A DNA stretch of 64,000 bases from Epiperipatus broadwayi (lineage: Eukaryota > Onychophora > Udeonychophora > Euonychophora > Peripatidae): the NCBI GenBank assembly GCA_028023455.1, contig JAQFVV010006200.1, positions 5,898,506-5,962,505 of the forward strand. Reading direction: 5' to 3'. Below, piece after piece: positions 1-11,453 of the stretch. The translations under genes and the position numbers were made by a program. The notes beneath the pieces are model-generated. The model did no database searches. It was not told where the DNA came from and saw nothing but the letters and a program-made list of their open reading frames with translations. The stretch's first letter is position 1. Each line of letters starts with the position of its first letter.

Positions 1-445
1 TCTGTTCTTCTGGTGCTTAGGGATAAATTATTTAGTTATTTATCCTGTGCAGTTTGACATAGTGGTGGATCGATTCAGAACTGAAAAGTTTCTGGATTGA
101 TTCCCAGTGGAATAACATAATTTTAAGCAAACTCAGTTTAAATCAATTGAATGTAACTGTTAAATACTAATTTGTCACAAGTCACATGACCTCCCAAACA
201 ATTCACGGGAATCTTTAATTAGATTTTTTTGTGTCTGCTTAATGCAGTGATAGGATGACAGGTTCAGAACTGAAAGTTCTGGAATTGTTTCCCGTCCAAG
301 TAAAGTAAATAATAATATAAAAAAAACTCAGTCTTATATTGTTAAATGCTAAATATATCAGTGCTTGATTAGTATATGACCTTCCAAGCAATGAAAGATA
401 CAGTTAATTATCAGATTGGAGATGGAAGGGACTTAAAAAAATTGT
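1..445 (+). repeat. Tandem pair of tRNA-like SINE units
   Basis: Two related units of about 150 bases follow each other (roughly 57-205 and 242-395). Each opens with a T-loop/B-box-like stretch (GGATTGATTCC in the first, GGAATTGTTTCCC in the second, each preceded by a 'ttcagaactgaaa' motif). Each continues with 'aactcagt', 'attgttaaatgctaa' and a body ending in ATGACCTCCCAAGCAA or a close variant. The same body sequence recurs near 10700-10745. This is what a tRNA-derived SINE looks like. No target-site duplication was resolved, and the region is probably intronic to the exon at 795-894. Confidence 0.45.
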
Positions 446-794
446 TTAAGTGAATCCTATATTCAGGTTGTGATTTTCAATTTGATATTCTTGGAATAGT
501 GCTGAAAGTAAATAAACATTATTTAAAACATCTTCATTTGTTTAATGGCATTGTATATATAATGCATCTTATGTAGACAGCTTCATTATTTTATAACGTA
601 AGTCAAAATTTAAGATGCTGGAGTAAATTGTATTAAAAGATAGCAAGTAATGAAAAATGATAACAACATTGAATATTTGCTTAGTTGTATTATCCTACTC
701 CTAGTTATACCAACTTGCTTTCAGATAGAAGTCTTAAGATATATATAATATGACCTTATATTCAAATATTTTTTTGTTTTTTCTCATTTCTTAG

Positions 795-894
795 AGATTT
801 GAAGATGAAGAAGACCCGACAACCTAATGATCCTAAGTTTAATATCACTGATTACGTTAATTCTGAGAAGCAACAAAGCGGGTGCTGTAGCTAG
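795..894 (+). CDS. Terminal exon of an unidentified gene with a cysteine-rich, possibly lipidated C terminus
   Basis: A pyrimidine-rich tract (770-792) leads into an AG acceptor at 793-794. The frame then stays open and reads DLKMKKTRQPNDPKFNITDY, followed by VNSEKQQSGCCS and TAG at 892-894. The basic start and polar middle ending in Gly-Cys-Cys-Ser resemble the tails of Rab-type small GTPases and other proteins anchored by prenyl or palmitoyl groups on paired cysteines. The tail is not a strict CAAX box. The exon begins one base into a codon. A canonical AATAAA follows 172 bases after the stop, which supports a real last exon. The upstream exons lie outside the window, so the gene could not be named. 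The lipid-anchor reading is inference from the last four residues only. Confidence 0.55.
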
Positions 895-1071
895 ACTTCA
901 CTTTTAAACCGAGACAATAGTATGAGTAAGGAACTGGCTCCGCTCCCTGATTACTTCATATTTGTGAATATTTTTTTTTCCCCATTTTAACTACCAACAG
1001 GTGGTGATACTCTATTCTTTCACCTTTATCATAAAAACCACTTTATGATGAAGTCACATAAAGGAAATAAA
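895..1071 (+). other. 3' UTR with poly(A) signal
   Basis: An AT-rich stretch runs from the TAG at 892-894 to a canonical AATAAA hexamer at 1066-1071, with no open frame. It is read as the 3' UTR of the gene ending at 894. Longer UTR forms using later AATAAA copies cannot be excluded. Confidence 0.4.
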
Positions 1072-2098
1072 TGTGTATAGATTACCTAGTTGTAGTCCGT
1101 GCACAATTCAACAGATTTAGATCATTAGTTCTTTATTTTTTAGTTTGGGGGAGCCATTGAATGTCTTGTCACAGACACCCGTGGGACTATTCATAATCAA
1201 CTTATGTATCTGGTATATGTATATATTATGTATAAAGCTTGTCTAAGTGCCATTTGTATTAGCTGTTGGCTAAATGTAAATTATTATTTTTTTTAATATT
1301 CGGGTAGAAAGAGGGGGAAAATGAAATATTTATTGCAATCTCCAAAAACATTTCAGTATTTTTTTTTTTTTTTAAATAAATTGAATATTATTTTTTTATA
1401 TTTATTGGAACTGTTCTATTATTGTTATCTAGATAAATTTAACATTCCAGAATAGCTCCTTAGATCCACTATAATATAAACAGATGTTTATTTTTAATTA
1501 TAATTTTATAATAATGGATTTTATATCAAAATATTTCACATGTGATTGCCTTTGAAAACGTTTGGTTGCAAAATATAATTTCCAGTTATGCAACTTTTAT
1601 TAAAACAAAAAACATATGCCTTAGGAATATGACCATTACTTATTTAAACGGCTATATTCATATAATATGTATTTACCTTATACTATGTAAATGTACCTGT
1701 ACATACATATTATGTAGTCATTTAAATGTATGCATATATTTTTGCACATAAATTATGTTCTTACATATCTGATAGATAATTGGCCAGATTCAGTCTACTC
1801 AGCTAACATTCTTTCTCTTTTTTTGTTTATTTTGTAATTTAGCTTCCCAAATCAATTTTTATCTACAATTATTAATTATAATTTGATATAGATTATATAA
1901 GTGCTCATTTTAGAGCTAAATGTAATTATTTTTCGTTGTTTATATTAACATCAAATAAACTATAAAATATATAACACCTAAGAATCTTACATTAAATAAT
2001 ACCTTGTGGTAAATGACACTTCAATGTTCTGGATCAAATTTTAAGTAACAAAGCTCAATTATAATATTATAATTTATAACTATGTTATCTATATAAAA
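1072..2098. other. AT-rich intergenic sequence, nothing recognised
   Basis: Low-complexity AT-rich DNA with A and T runs. The one open stretch here (1542-1751) has no coding character and is treated as chance. Confidence 0.5.
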
Positions 2099-2100
2099 TA

Positions 2101-2258
2101 TTTGAAACGCCGCATAGCTATATTGTTTTAACCCCACTCCTCCTTTAATTAAATAAAGAATAGCCTGAATCCTTTTCAATGGGCTGCAAAAATTCAGGCT
2201 ATTTTTTATTTAAAGGGGGAAGTGTGGCTGAAACAATATAGCTATGAAGCGTTTCAAA
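2101..2258. mobile_element. Hairpin MITE flanked by TA
   Basis: Imperfect terminal inverted repeats of about 65 bases begin TTTGAAACGCCGCATAGCTA on the left and are mirrored by TAGCTATGAAGCGTTTCAAA on the right. The inner arms share AATAGCCTGAAT / ATTCAGGCTATT. TA flanks both ends (2099-2100 and 2259-2260), as expected for a Tc1/mariner-type insertion. It has no coding capacity. Confidence 0.7.
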
Positions 2259-2260
2259 TA

Positions 2261-3926
2261 TACTTGTATTTAAATAAAAGTATTATATTGTATAATTCAA
2301 ATATTCTCCAGAAAACTGAGTAGCGTTTCTAATCTTGCCATAACTGTACATTTGTTCTTTTATTCTTCTAATTCTACTTTTTTATTTATTTATCTATGTT
2401 TATATATTGACATAAACATACATACACACAAATGTATTTAAACTTTTTTTTTTAAGCCGTTATATAATTTCACAAACATTTGTGATTCTGTATACTTTTG
2501 CAACTGATGTATCTTTGTTATGAGTTTAGCATTCATATAAATAAAATTCACAGCTTAAGTTTCATTTTGTATCTGTATTGTTGTTAACTTACATGAAGTA
2601 ATCTTGTTATAGTTTATCTTTATTAGAAATTCATTGTTGAATCAGATGTGATTTTTAAATTTAATACATTACATTTACTTTCTTATATTTTATTTATTAC
2701 TGTTGTAACAATGGTTTACACAGTATAGGATGGGATAAAAGACATACATTGCTCTTAAAACCTGTTGAGACTTCTAAACGCATATATTTATTTAGATTCT
2801 TAAATTACCAAAATTAATAGTTATAACGTTTTTTTAAAATTAAACTCCTAAAAACTTGTAGTCATTATACATTTTAAAGCAATTCATAAACAGTATTCAA
2901 ACTCGATTTCAGATATTATGTTTATCATTTCAAAAATGTTTTTGATTTTGACATGACTATCAGTCTGCAGTAGAACAAATAATATATATAAAAATTATAT
3001 TACATATATTATTTAGTAAATAGGATCTTTATATATAAGTATTGTTTATAATAGACTGATGATAACTTAAGAATGGTTGAAACGTGTTAAAACAATAAGT
3101 ATAAAAAGTACAAATAAAATTTTTATATCCTTGTTTTAAAAAAAAAACATACTATTTCATGGATACCTTAGCATACATAATTTTGTTGAAAATTGATCGA
3201 TCAGACTTAAATTCATCGTGAAAGCAAGTGCTTGAGAAAAAATAGGGTAGCTATTTATTATCTGTGATTGTCTTCCCTAAAACATTATGTCCTAAGGGTT
3301 CCTGTGACGTTTTTTTTTCATTTATCTTTTGTATTATTTATCCACAACTTATATCATTAAATATATAATACGTATATAGAATTTGGAAATATTCTTTAAA
3401 AAATATCTAGATATCAAACAATAAAACTAAAATTATTTTTGCGAATCTCACCATTAAGCGTATGAATCACGTTTCAGTATTATGTTCTAACATCAGTGTT
3501 TAATTTGAACTATAAATTGGTGTAAATCTAACATTAAAAGATAAATAAAACCACCTGAGGTTATCATTAAAACTTTAGTATGTAAAGTTTTTATTTATTT
3601 ATATATACTGTCTTAATTTCCTCTTGTTCTTTGTTAAGATTTTTTTTTTCTTTCTAATAAAGTTAATTGTGCAATTAAAATATATTTTGAATGTTTAATG
3701 AATATTTATATTTTGGGCAATAATACTAGAATAACTGTCACACATGTTTGACATTAAAAATAATGAAGATGTAAAAATGTAAATGCTCTATGATATGGTT
3801 AGATGTTTGTAAATGTAATAATTGTAAATAAATTAATATACTTTACATAATAAAGGTATGACATCTAAATATTTTAAGCCTGCTTTGTTTTTTGTTTGTT
3901 TGTTTGTTGTTGTTTTTTTTATATAG
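2261..3926. other. AT-rich sequence with a possible retroelement tail
   Basis: No gene was seen. A hammerhead-like core (3056-3083) is followed by an A-rich tail near 3137-3150 and is described separately. The rest is low-complexity AT. Confidence 0.4.
3056..3150 (+). repeat. Retroelement 3' tail with hammerhead-like core
   Basis: CTGATGA at 3056-3062 is followed by a short imperfect stem and then GAAAC at 3079-3083. The sequence ends in AATAAAATTTTTATATCC and an A-run. Motifs of the form CTGATGA..GAAAC are known from Penelope-like element ends and retrozymes. The stem here is weak (AAC/GTT plus one wobble), so this is only a candidate. Confidence 0.25.
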
Positions 3927-4073
3927 AAAGCTTTGACTTTATAGATTGTAGAAAAACTAAACCAAATAGAAAAACAAAATTCAATTATAAAATATATGTG
4001 ATAATGAAAGAAGTGGAGAAGAGTGGAGTACTTAATAGTTTAGAACTAGAGCAGAGAAAAAGGCTTGCATATG
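3927..4073 (+). CDS. Candidate internal exon of an unidentified gene
   Basis: A T-rich tract and ATATAG acceptor (3925-3926) precede an open frame of 48 codons. It ends at a GTATGA donor (4074). The frame begins SFDFIDCRKTKPNRK and ends EVEKSGVLNSLELEQRKRLA-YG. Its second half is charged and helix-like, unlike the surrounding DNA. It starts two bases into a codon and ends one base into the next. No partner exon was recognised and no family was identified, so it may be an exon, a processed fragment or chance. Confidence 0.3.
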
Positions 4074-4760
4074 GTATGACCTCTTATTGATGATGATTGT
4101 AAATATCTTTATTATAAATGTAATACAAAGCAATGAATACTAAGAACTTTAATAATGTGCTTTTAATTGATCACATACTATGGAAGAGACCTATTAAGCT
4201 GAAATCATGTTTATTTGCATTATGATTCAGTAGCCATTGCCTTATTTAATATTCATATAGTTGATTTGAATATAAGATAGAGATCACGACTGTCTCTAAC
4301 ACAATGGAATAAACGTAGTGGTTGTCAGTAATTTTGCGTAATAAAGATCAAATAAAATATAGAAATCTAGGAAACATTTTATATAGTATCAAAGATATTA
4401 ATATTAGATTTATAAAATTCCTTTGAATGATGGTCATTTCTACTTATATATAGTTTTGTATTTATCATATGAAGAGTTTTGATGATTTTCAGAAATGTAA
4501 AATGTTGATTTAAGAATTCTTATTTCATTATATAATAAAGAACAGCAAAGTAAATTGAAATATTCTTTAATAATTGTAGATAGTTGGATGTTAAAATAAT
4601 AATCAATTACTAAAAAGTAATTAGGGCTCGTAATACTAATTTAGAAAAAAATCATCAATGCATCTTTAAATTCACTAATTTAGAATGGGCACAAATCTTA
4701 TACATGTTAAATGCTTTGTTGAGAAAATAATAGATACAATTACTAATTATGTAGTTTTAT

Positions 4761-4836
4761 TGTGTAGCATTTTATAAAATGTGTTATTATTTCATTACAT
4801 AATAAAATAATAACACATTTTATAAAATGCTACACA
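4761..4836. repeat. Perfect 32-bp-arm hairpin
   Basis: Left arm 4761-4792 begins TGTGTAGCATTTTATAAAAT. Right arm 4805-4836 is its exact reverse complement. The loop is 12 bases. A second direct copy of part of the arm (ATGTGTTATTATTTCAT) follows at 4837-4853. Likely a small MITE or a hairpin formed by template switching. Confidence 0.7.
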
Positions 4837-5344
4837 ATGTGTTATTATTTCATACTTTCAAATCAAGTACTCAACATCTGTTTTACATATTCAGGCTGAT
4901 TCTTGTTTTTGCTGATGATGAAGATATAATGCAGTCTAAGAGTATTTCTCTGAAATCATATTTCCCGTTTGTTATTTTTAAATAATTAATTGTTATATTA
5001 TACAAAATAGTATTTACATTTAATTAACAGAGGTTACTTCAGAGTTGTTTCATTGTTTACTACTGGAATAGCAAACAACTCAAAAGTCATTATTTTTCTC
5101 AATAACTAATTTCTTACAAATAAAGCATTATTATGACTTTCTCAGTTTAACATTTGCTTTTAATAACTCTACACATTATTGCAGAGCCAGATACCATATC
5201 TAACAGTCGCCATATATTAGGAGCTACTATACATCCTCAAACTTTTGGAATTCAAACCTGGAACTAATGTACTTATATTTCTAGCAGTCATCTTTAACTC
5301 TTTAATACTATTAAATTAGTACTCTGACATTCAAAAAAATCCCA

Positions 5345-5442
5345 AGGTTTTGAATTCAATCCAATACCCTCATATTGTTGCTAATCTGTTGTCAGATCTA
5401 CATAACTATGAAGTGAATTGGTTTGGATTCAAAACCTTAGTG
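5345..5442. repeat. Inverted repeat of about 22-bp arms
   Basis: AAGGTTTTGAATTCAATCCA near 5344 is mirrored by TTGGATTCAAAACCTTAG near 5423-5442. The right-arm sequence (GTTGATTTGGATTCAAAAC and variants) recurs near 8335, 8650 and 34455, so it marks a dispersed repeat. Confidence 0.5.
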
Positions 5443-5849
5443 GTGTTTTGTTTTAATTTCAAACTATTGACTTGATAATAGCTTGCTTAAATCCTGATTC
5501 ATGAAAGTAAAATCAAAACACTGATCTAGGGTGTGAATATAATAGCATCACCATCTAGTTAGTACCCATTGTTTAGTCAAGTTTACAATAGATGATTCTG
5601 GAGAAGGGTTAAAAATATTGCTTTTGAAAGGAAGTCTAATTTCTTTTGGGCAGAAAGTATCGTGATCTAAATAGCTCAAATTCCACTTAATTTTAAAAAG
5701 TAATTGAGGAATATTAGCATGGAAGATAAGTTTCTGGAATAAGAAGCATCTCTAGAATTTTTGTAGATTTTATTATAACATGATAGTCCAAGAATTTCAG
5801 TTGTAAATATTTAATACGACAAAATTAAATTTTTGTCTTCAATTAGTAA

Positions 5850-6260
5850 TCGAGTAGTGTACTGATGAATTACTAGTGAACAGATAGGAATAGCTAACAA
5901 GTAATTGCTCAATGATAGAGCATTTTGTTAGTGAGCAGATAGCTTAATGGTCAAATAGCCTGATATAAAAAAAATTAGCCCAATGGTAAAAAACATGCAA
6001 GTAATTGTTTGAGAAATATTGCAGCCTGCTAATGAATTATGAATTGAATGATAGAACTTACTGGTAATTGGTTGAATGATAGAATAAATTGTTAGCAAGC
6101 AGTTGGCTGTGAACAAACTCAGTGGTAATGGCATGTTAATGCATAGTTACATGTAATCAGTGAGCAATAGGTTGATGGTAGAATTGACTTGCAAACAGTT
6201 GCTTCAGTGGTGAAATAACTTGCTGGTAAACAATAGATTCAGTAGGTGTCTTATGTTTAT
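5850..6260 (+). repeat. Degenerate minisatellite, unit about 35-40 bases, tRNA A-box-like
   Basis: About ten imperfect units vary on AGCAATTGGTTCAGTGGTAG followed by AATAGCTTGCTGGTA. The same unit forms a second array at 60450-60750. The GGTTCAGTGGTAGAAT portion resembles the D-arm/A-box region of tRNA-Gly-like sequences. Two small open frames on the minus strand across this array (5928-6414) reflect the repeat and are not genes. Confidence 0.65.
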
Positions 6261-6599
6261 CACCTTTGTAGTAGTTTGATGATGAAAGACTTTCTAGTTC
6301 AATTTCTGACCAATAGTGGCAGACTCTAAAGTTCAAGGTTCGTGAATTATAGCTCAATTTTGTCACTGCTGTTGCTTGAACTTTATATGAACTCTTAAGC
6401 AACAATTCAATCATTTAATTGATGTATACAAGAAATAACATAGTTAGTGATTAGAACATCTCAAAATGTATAGATCTCAACTATAATTAGTCAAAGAAAA
6501 TATAAAACTTTTGCCTTAGCAGCAATTATTAGGATTGACGAAAGCCTAAAATAATAGTAAACAAGAAAGATAGTAGAAGTAAATGCCTCCAAGGAATGA

Positions 6600-6730
6600 A
6601 CTTTATATTTATACTACTCCAGTTCTGTGATTTATTTTTACTTGATAATACTTATTAATCCCTATCCATTGCTGTCCTGTCCATACACTCACACTAGTTT
6701 CTGGCTTGCGATCATCAACAATGAATAGTT
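6600..6730 (-). repeat. Dispersed repeat with hammerhead-ribozyme-like motif, copy H5
   Basis: On the minus strand: TTGATGA (6712-6718), a 10-base stem II region containing CGCAAGCCA, GAAA (6698-6701), CTAG (6694-6697), then TG at the cleavage position. Downstream sequence with ATGGATAGGGATTAATAAGT aligns with the other family copies at 34200 and 51780. The first core base is changed (TTGATGA for CTGATGA) and stem I is not well preserved, so this copy is probably decayed. Confidence 0.4.
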
Positions 6731-7159
6731 TTGGATCTTGATCTAATGTTTTTTGATTTGATATAATTTTCACCTAGCAGCCATCTTTTACTCATTACAT
6801 TAGTGATTCAAATCTGAATCACTTATTTCATTTTTTTTTTTTTGAGACAGGTGAGAATTTCTCAATAAGTGTGTTTCTTTTCCAGTAGTAAAGTCAAACC
6901 AGCTAAGATTCAATGTTAATTATTTGTATTTAGAAGCAAATATCCCCTGATAATCTATGTTAGATAACAATCTCAGCATTGACGTATCGATCATAAGACA
7001 AAAGCATGATTATATGATTTGGTATTCATAACTAATATTAATGTCATTCTTTTGCATGACTTATCTTTATAATAAAAGGATTAATATCATCATAAAGAGC
7101 TTATTGGACAATGGCAAATTGTATGGCTGTATATCTGTAAGATTTGAGTCGTCATCAAT

Positions 7160-7330
7160 TCAACTATTATTGATCATTGTAGGTTGAAGATCTCTCGAAA
7201 TTTAATCTAATTTACATCTCTATTTCACAACAATAAACTTCCTTATTTCATCCATCTCATATGTAGTCTCTTTCTAAGTCATTTACAATTTCTTGGAATA
7301 TAGTTTAAAATGTCAAGGGTCCATCAATTA
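7160..7330 (-). mobile_element. Decayed RTE-type LINE 3' end
   Basis: It reads ATCATTGTAGGTTGAAGATC, then 'cttatttcatccatctcatatgtagtctctttc' in broken form. This aligns with the better copy at 21010-21200 and with the end of the RTE element at 46270-46440. Orientation is minus, strongly diverged. Confidence 0.5.
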
Positions 7331-7862
7331 TTATCTCTATATGGCTAATCTAATGTCATTTTGGTCTCTTAATTCTTTCAATGATATCTGTTTGTTCTCT
7401 CACCCATATTTCATCAAAAGATCTGGAGTTTCTGTCTCTATTTATGTTAAACATCTGAATTGGAAGCACTAATTTTCTCCTAAGTCATCTATTGCAAGCT
7501 TAAGTAATCATGATGTTTATGATTTTGGTACTTCATGTAGCTCTGATACCAAGATACTAACTATATATTTGGTGATCCATTTTATATCAATTGCCTTTCT
7601 TGTATTGTTATACATCTCTGATATGACTAGTAATTATAAGTTTTGGTGACTTGTTTTCTGTTATCTGTCTTTCTCTCTTCATCAAAAATGGTGCATATCG
7701 ACAAAGTATCATGGCTTTGCTTACTTTCAATATTAGGAGTGGTAATTCACAATTAACTTTATCCCAGCGTCATCTAGTGTAAACTTGAGATCTAGTACAA
7801 TTATAAAGATTATACAAGATAATAATAGTTCACAAGATATACAATTATTTGAAATGGTTTGA

Positions 7863-7984
7863 TTAAACATTTCAAACATTAGCTAAATAAAGGTTTATTC
7901 CATGTTAAGTGCACTTTTGGTTTCTGAAACCAGATTCATAGCATATAGATAAACCTTTACTCAGCTAATGTTCGAAATGCTTAA
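7863..7984. mobile_element. TTAA-flanked inverted-repeat MITE
   Basis: Arms 7863-7900 and 7949-7984 mirror each other: TTAAACATTTCAAACATTAG against CTAATGTTCGAAATGCTTAA. Both ends are TTAA, the target favoured by piggyBac-type elements. It is 122 bases long with no coding capacity. The superfamily is inferred from the ends alone. Confidence 0.5.
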
Positions 7985-9455
7985 GCAACCAATTATAAAC
8001 AGGATAAGGAAAAGGAGATTAACTAACCTGAATATTAAATTATGAGTTGTATTTATATTTAAACAATTATGCAAGCAAGTTAATACATTCAAAATCTTTT
8101 TATTTCAGCTTATTAGTTTGGATAATATATAAGTAATGCAATTTCTGCGCACTAAAGATGATCAATAGTTAAAACTAGACGAATAGGTTGCATAGTCCTA
8201 TCATCTAATCTTTGTTGATTATTCAATCTTATAACAAGTTTTGGATTAAATAAAATGCAGGTATTAAAAAAAAAGTACTCCATCCTTAATATATATAATT
8301 AATGACCTGACATCAGACCTATATGAAAAACATGCAAACTGATTTGCTTTCAAACCTTTTGGGAAATTTGAATTTTAGGTTGATTAGTACAAGTGAATCA
8401 CCCATAAAATGGATAGTAATCAGAAACCAGCGGAGATATGGATATGGAATTTATTGATTATTCAAGTTTATAATAAATGGCTCAAGTAATGATGAATTGG
8501 TACTTCCATGGAGAAAATTAAATGTAAGCGGAGACTGTCATAATGATTTGTTAGTACATATTTTTATTTCCAAAAGTATTTAGATTTCATATAAAACTAA
8601 GTCATTAAAATATATCAAGTTGCTGTTTGAGTATCACATCTAATTATACAAGCAAGTTGATTTGGATTCAAAACATTATGGTGTATTCAAGTATTAGTTT
8701 GGAAGACAAATTGATTAATTAGGCAATTGAGTGCAGTGATCAATAACATTTATTAGCAATAATTTGCCACCTTACAGAATTTAATCTAGTTTCTGCTTTA
8801 GAATAGCATGCTAAACACACATTAGTATAGTATACAAACATAATTATATATGAATATGATGGAAATATATATATAAACCTATTGAAAGTTAAGATCCACA
8901 ATTTATTACTGTAAACTTAAATTATATATCGTTTTTGATTGATTGTAGCACTCTGGTGCTTAACTGTTCAACAAAATTACAAGCGTGTTGAGGCACTGGA
9001 AAGAGAAGCTATAATAAATACTTATATGAATCGATAAAATAATTGACAGCTGAGAGACATTGAAGTGTTAGAAATAAGTGAATATAATACTATCATTGAA
9101 TGTTTAGTGATTTCATAAGCTTGCCATAAATGATCTGGAGTAGAAAATGAATTATTACCAATGCAAGATAACTTAGCATGATACTTTTTAAAAATGATTT
9201 ATTCCCTGATGTATTCAGAAATCATTAGCTGTATCTCATTTCTGGTTCATCTGATGATCGCATATGGAATATTGCATTTTTGCTTTATTTTTTTTATATA
9301 TTTCCCCTCATTTTCATACGTCATCATGTTGTAAATTTTAAAAGTGCAATTACATTGTAATCATTATGAAAAACAATATGTATTAGTTCACGTCATATTT
9401 CAAATATTACTAAAATATATATTTTACTGTAACTCATCATTGCTTTTTGTCCTTA
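7985..9455. other. AT-rich sequence with decayed dispersed repeats
   Basis: Short matches to repeats seen elsewhere: a CAAGTTGATTTGGATTCAAA motif near 8650, and a very decayed relative of the hammerhead-carrying repeat near 8410-8460 (ATCAGAAACCAGC, then TTATTGATTATTCAAGTTTA). No gene seen. Confidence 0.35.
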
Positions 9456-9459
9456 TTCT

Positions 9460-9890
9460 GGAGAGAAAAGTCTAAAGACCATGATCCAGCTCTCACTTCC
9501 TGTCCTTCAAACTTTCTATGAATCCTTAAACAAATTATTTTATAACGTCTTGCGTGCGATTACAATTACGATAGAATGACAGCCTGTTAAGCTAATTCAT
9601 TTATTAATAACATTCTCACAGCGTCTGCGCAATTAGCTTAACAGGCTGTCATTCTATCGTAACTATGAATCCTTAAGTAACAAACCATTCAAATATGTGG
9701 TTTAATGCAGTAGTAAAGTGGAAAACTATCCAACAAAAGCTCCATAGATCATGGTCCAACTCTCACTTCCTATGCTCATACTTATGAATCCTCACACAAC
9801 AAACTATTCAAATATATGACCTAGTGTAACAATAGAGTGGAAAATTCTAGAATTAAAGATCCATACATTATGGCCCAGATAATTCCCAAA
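9460..9890. repeat. Three tandem degenerate units of about 130 bases
   Basis: Units share AGAGTGGAAAA, CATAGATCATGGTCCAACTC, TCACTTCCT, TATGAATCCT and AACAAACTATTCAAATATAT. The first unit is broken by a hairpin element (9540-9662). The unit may be SINE-derived. No function is evident. Confidence 0.5.
9567..9662. mobile_element. MITE with perfect 31-bp inverted arms
   Basis: Arms at 9567-9597 and 9632-9662 are exact reverse complements, starting TTACGATAGAATGACAGCCT. The sequence CTATGAATCCTTAA lies on both sides of the wider insert (about 9526-9539 and 9663-9676), which may be a target duplication or just the surrounding tandem repeat. Confidence 0.6.
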
Positions 9891-11358
9891 CAATAAATCA
9901 AATATTTTACTTTTATATAACAGTACAGGCTCTGATATTACCATTGTAAATTTTTTTTTAGTTTTCATTACTTTATCACTGCCTCTTAATGATCCAAAGA
10001 TTTGTGTTAGTACTCTAATACTTAGTTGCTAACAAATACAAAAAGTGGCAAATCACCATTGGTGATGAAGTGATTTTGATTGGTTGCCTAGTTACACCAT
10101 CTAAATTCATACAAAGGAATGTTTTTAAAACCATAATGTAACATTTTAACATGTAAATACATTCTATTTAAAAAAAAAAAAGACCAAAGGAATATGTTAT
10201 GGCTGGAAAGATGAAAAAAGAAATGTATATATACAAATAAAAACTGACTTTATTTATTGTGATGACCATTCTTTCTACTTATTCTTACTATTCATTCAAA
10301 ATATATTAAAAAGATTTAAATGCTGTTATGGATTGCACTTCCTAGCTAATTTGCATTTGAAAGTGGAAATCACATAATTCTACTTCTAATGAATAAGCAG
10401 TGAAAAATAGATTTCAAAATTAGCTTCAAACTATTGTTTCTCTTCATGACGAAATAGATGTCCTCCCAACAATAATTCTTTTGATCCTCATACAATAATA
10501 GTTGTAAATTAATACATTTTTAAACAGAAAATACTTACATTAGCTTAAATCTCTTTATTCTAGCTAAGCACTTTCGATACTGCTTCCAGTATCATAATCA
10601 TGACTTTATGAATCATTTTATTACAATTAATACAGAAAAGGGGTAAAAGTAATATCTGTAGAACAATAGAGTCAAAACCTAATGGTTTCTGAGTTGAAGT
10701 GTGTCATTTCTAGTGCTCAAATATCACATGACCTCCCAAGCAACTAATCAGTTTTTTTTATTTGATAACCCATTACATTTATCTGTAAAGCTTTAGTTTT
10801 ATTTATATTTTCATTTTATTGATCATATTTATTAAGGAATGACACAAATAAAACACAATATTTATTAAGAAAATGAGAAGAACTAGATATAATTTGGAGT
10901 GATATGTTCATAGAAATAAAGAAAACAATGAAAACCTGTATAAATGGGGAGGCAAAATAACATTGAGAATTTTTAATAGGTTGAATAAATGAGTAGCAAT
11001 AATATTTAATGTTCCTTAACACACATAGTTCAATATGTATTAAATTTTCCTAGTTTTGACTCTACAAGTCTTCCTCTGAGCTTTTCATCTGGTTCACTTT
11101 ACTTACATACAAAAATGGCTGGAGGTGAAACTATCAACTGGACTGGAGAATTAAATTAAGAAATTGCAGTAAGTAAATATTATCACCACTATATTAAAAC
11201 TGATATAATTGAGAAAAGAATATAAGAAGGAATATTTCATAAGAACTCAATAAAAATGGAATAATCTACCTACTTGATTGTACTACCTTTTTGGATTATA
11301 TGCATCCAATCAATTGGCAGCATTTCTGATAAAAGCTTTAATACTCTTTTTTTTTAAG
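9891..11358. other. AT-rich sequence with a SINE-body fragment
   Basis: A fragment at about 10650-10745 ends in ATCACATGACCTCCCAAGCAA and matches the SINE body at 1-400. No gene seen; the short open frame at 10816-11022 is not supported. Confidence 0.35.
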
Positions 11359-11453
11359 TGTCATAGCATCGGCCGGGATGCGAACCCGCAACTTGGGCAA
11401 CTACCTGCAAGTGCAAGGCAGTCGCGCTGACCTCTCGACTACCAATGCAAGAC
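11359..11453 (-). mobile_element. tRNA-only SINE (copy 1)
   Basis: On the minus strand a complete tRNA-like sequence contains an A box (TGGTAGTCGAGAGG), an anticodon-arm region (CTGCCTTGCACTTGCAG) and a B box (GGGTTCGCATCCC). It ends CGATGCTATGACAC followed by an A-run. The mismatched first acceptor base and multi-copy nature (also 35006 and 63712) show that it is a retroposed element and not a working tRNA gene. Confidence 0.7.

Noticed and set aside
6157-6414. 85-codon minus-strand frame
   Set aside because: It lies across the minisatellite and its flank, with no motif or context.
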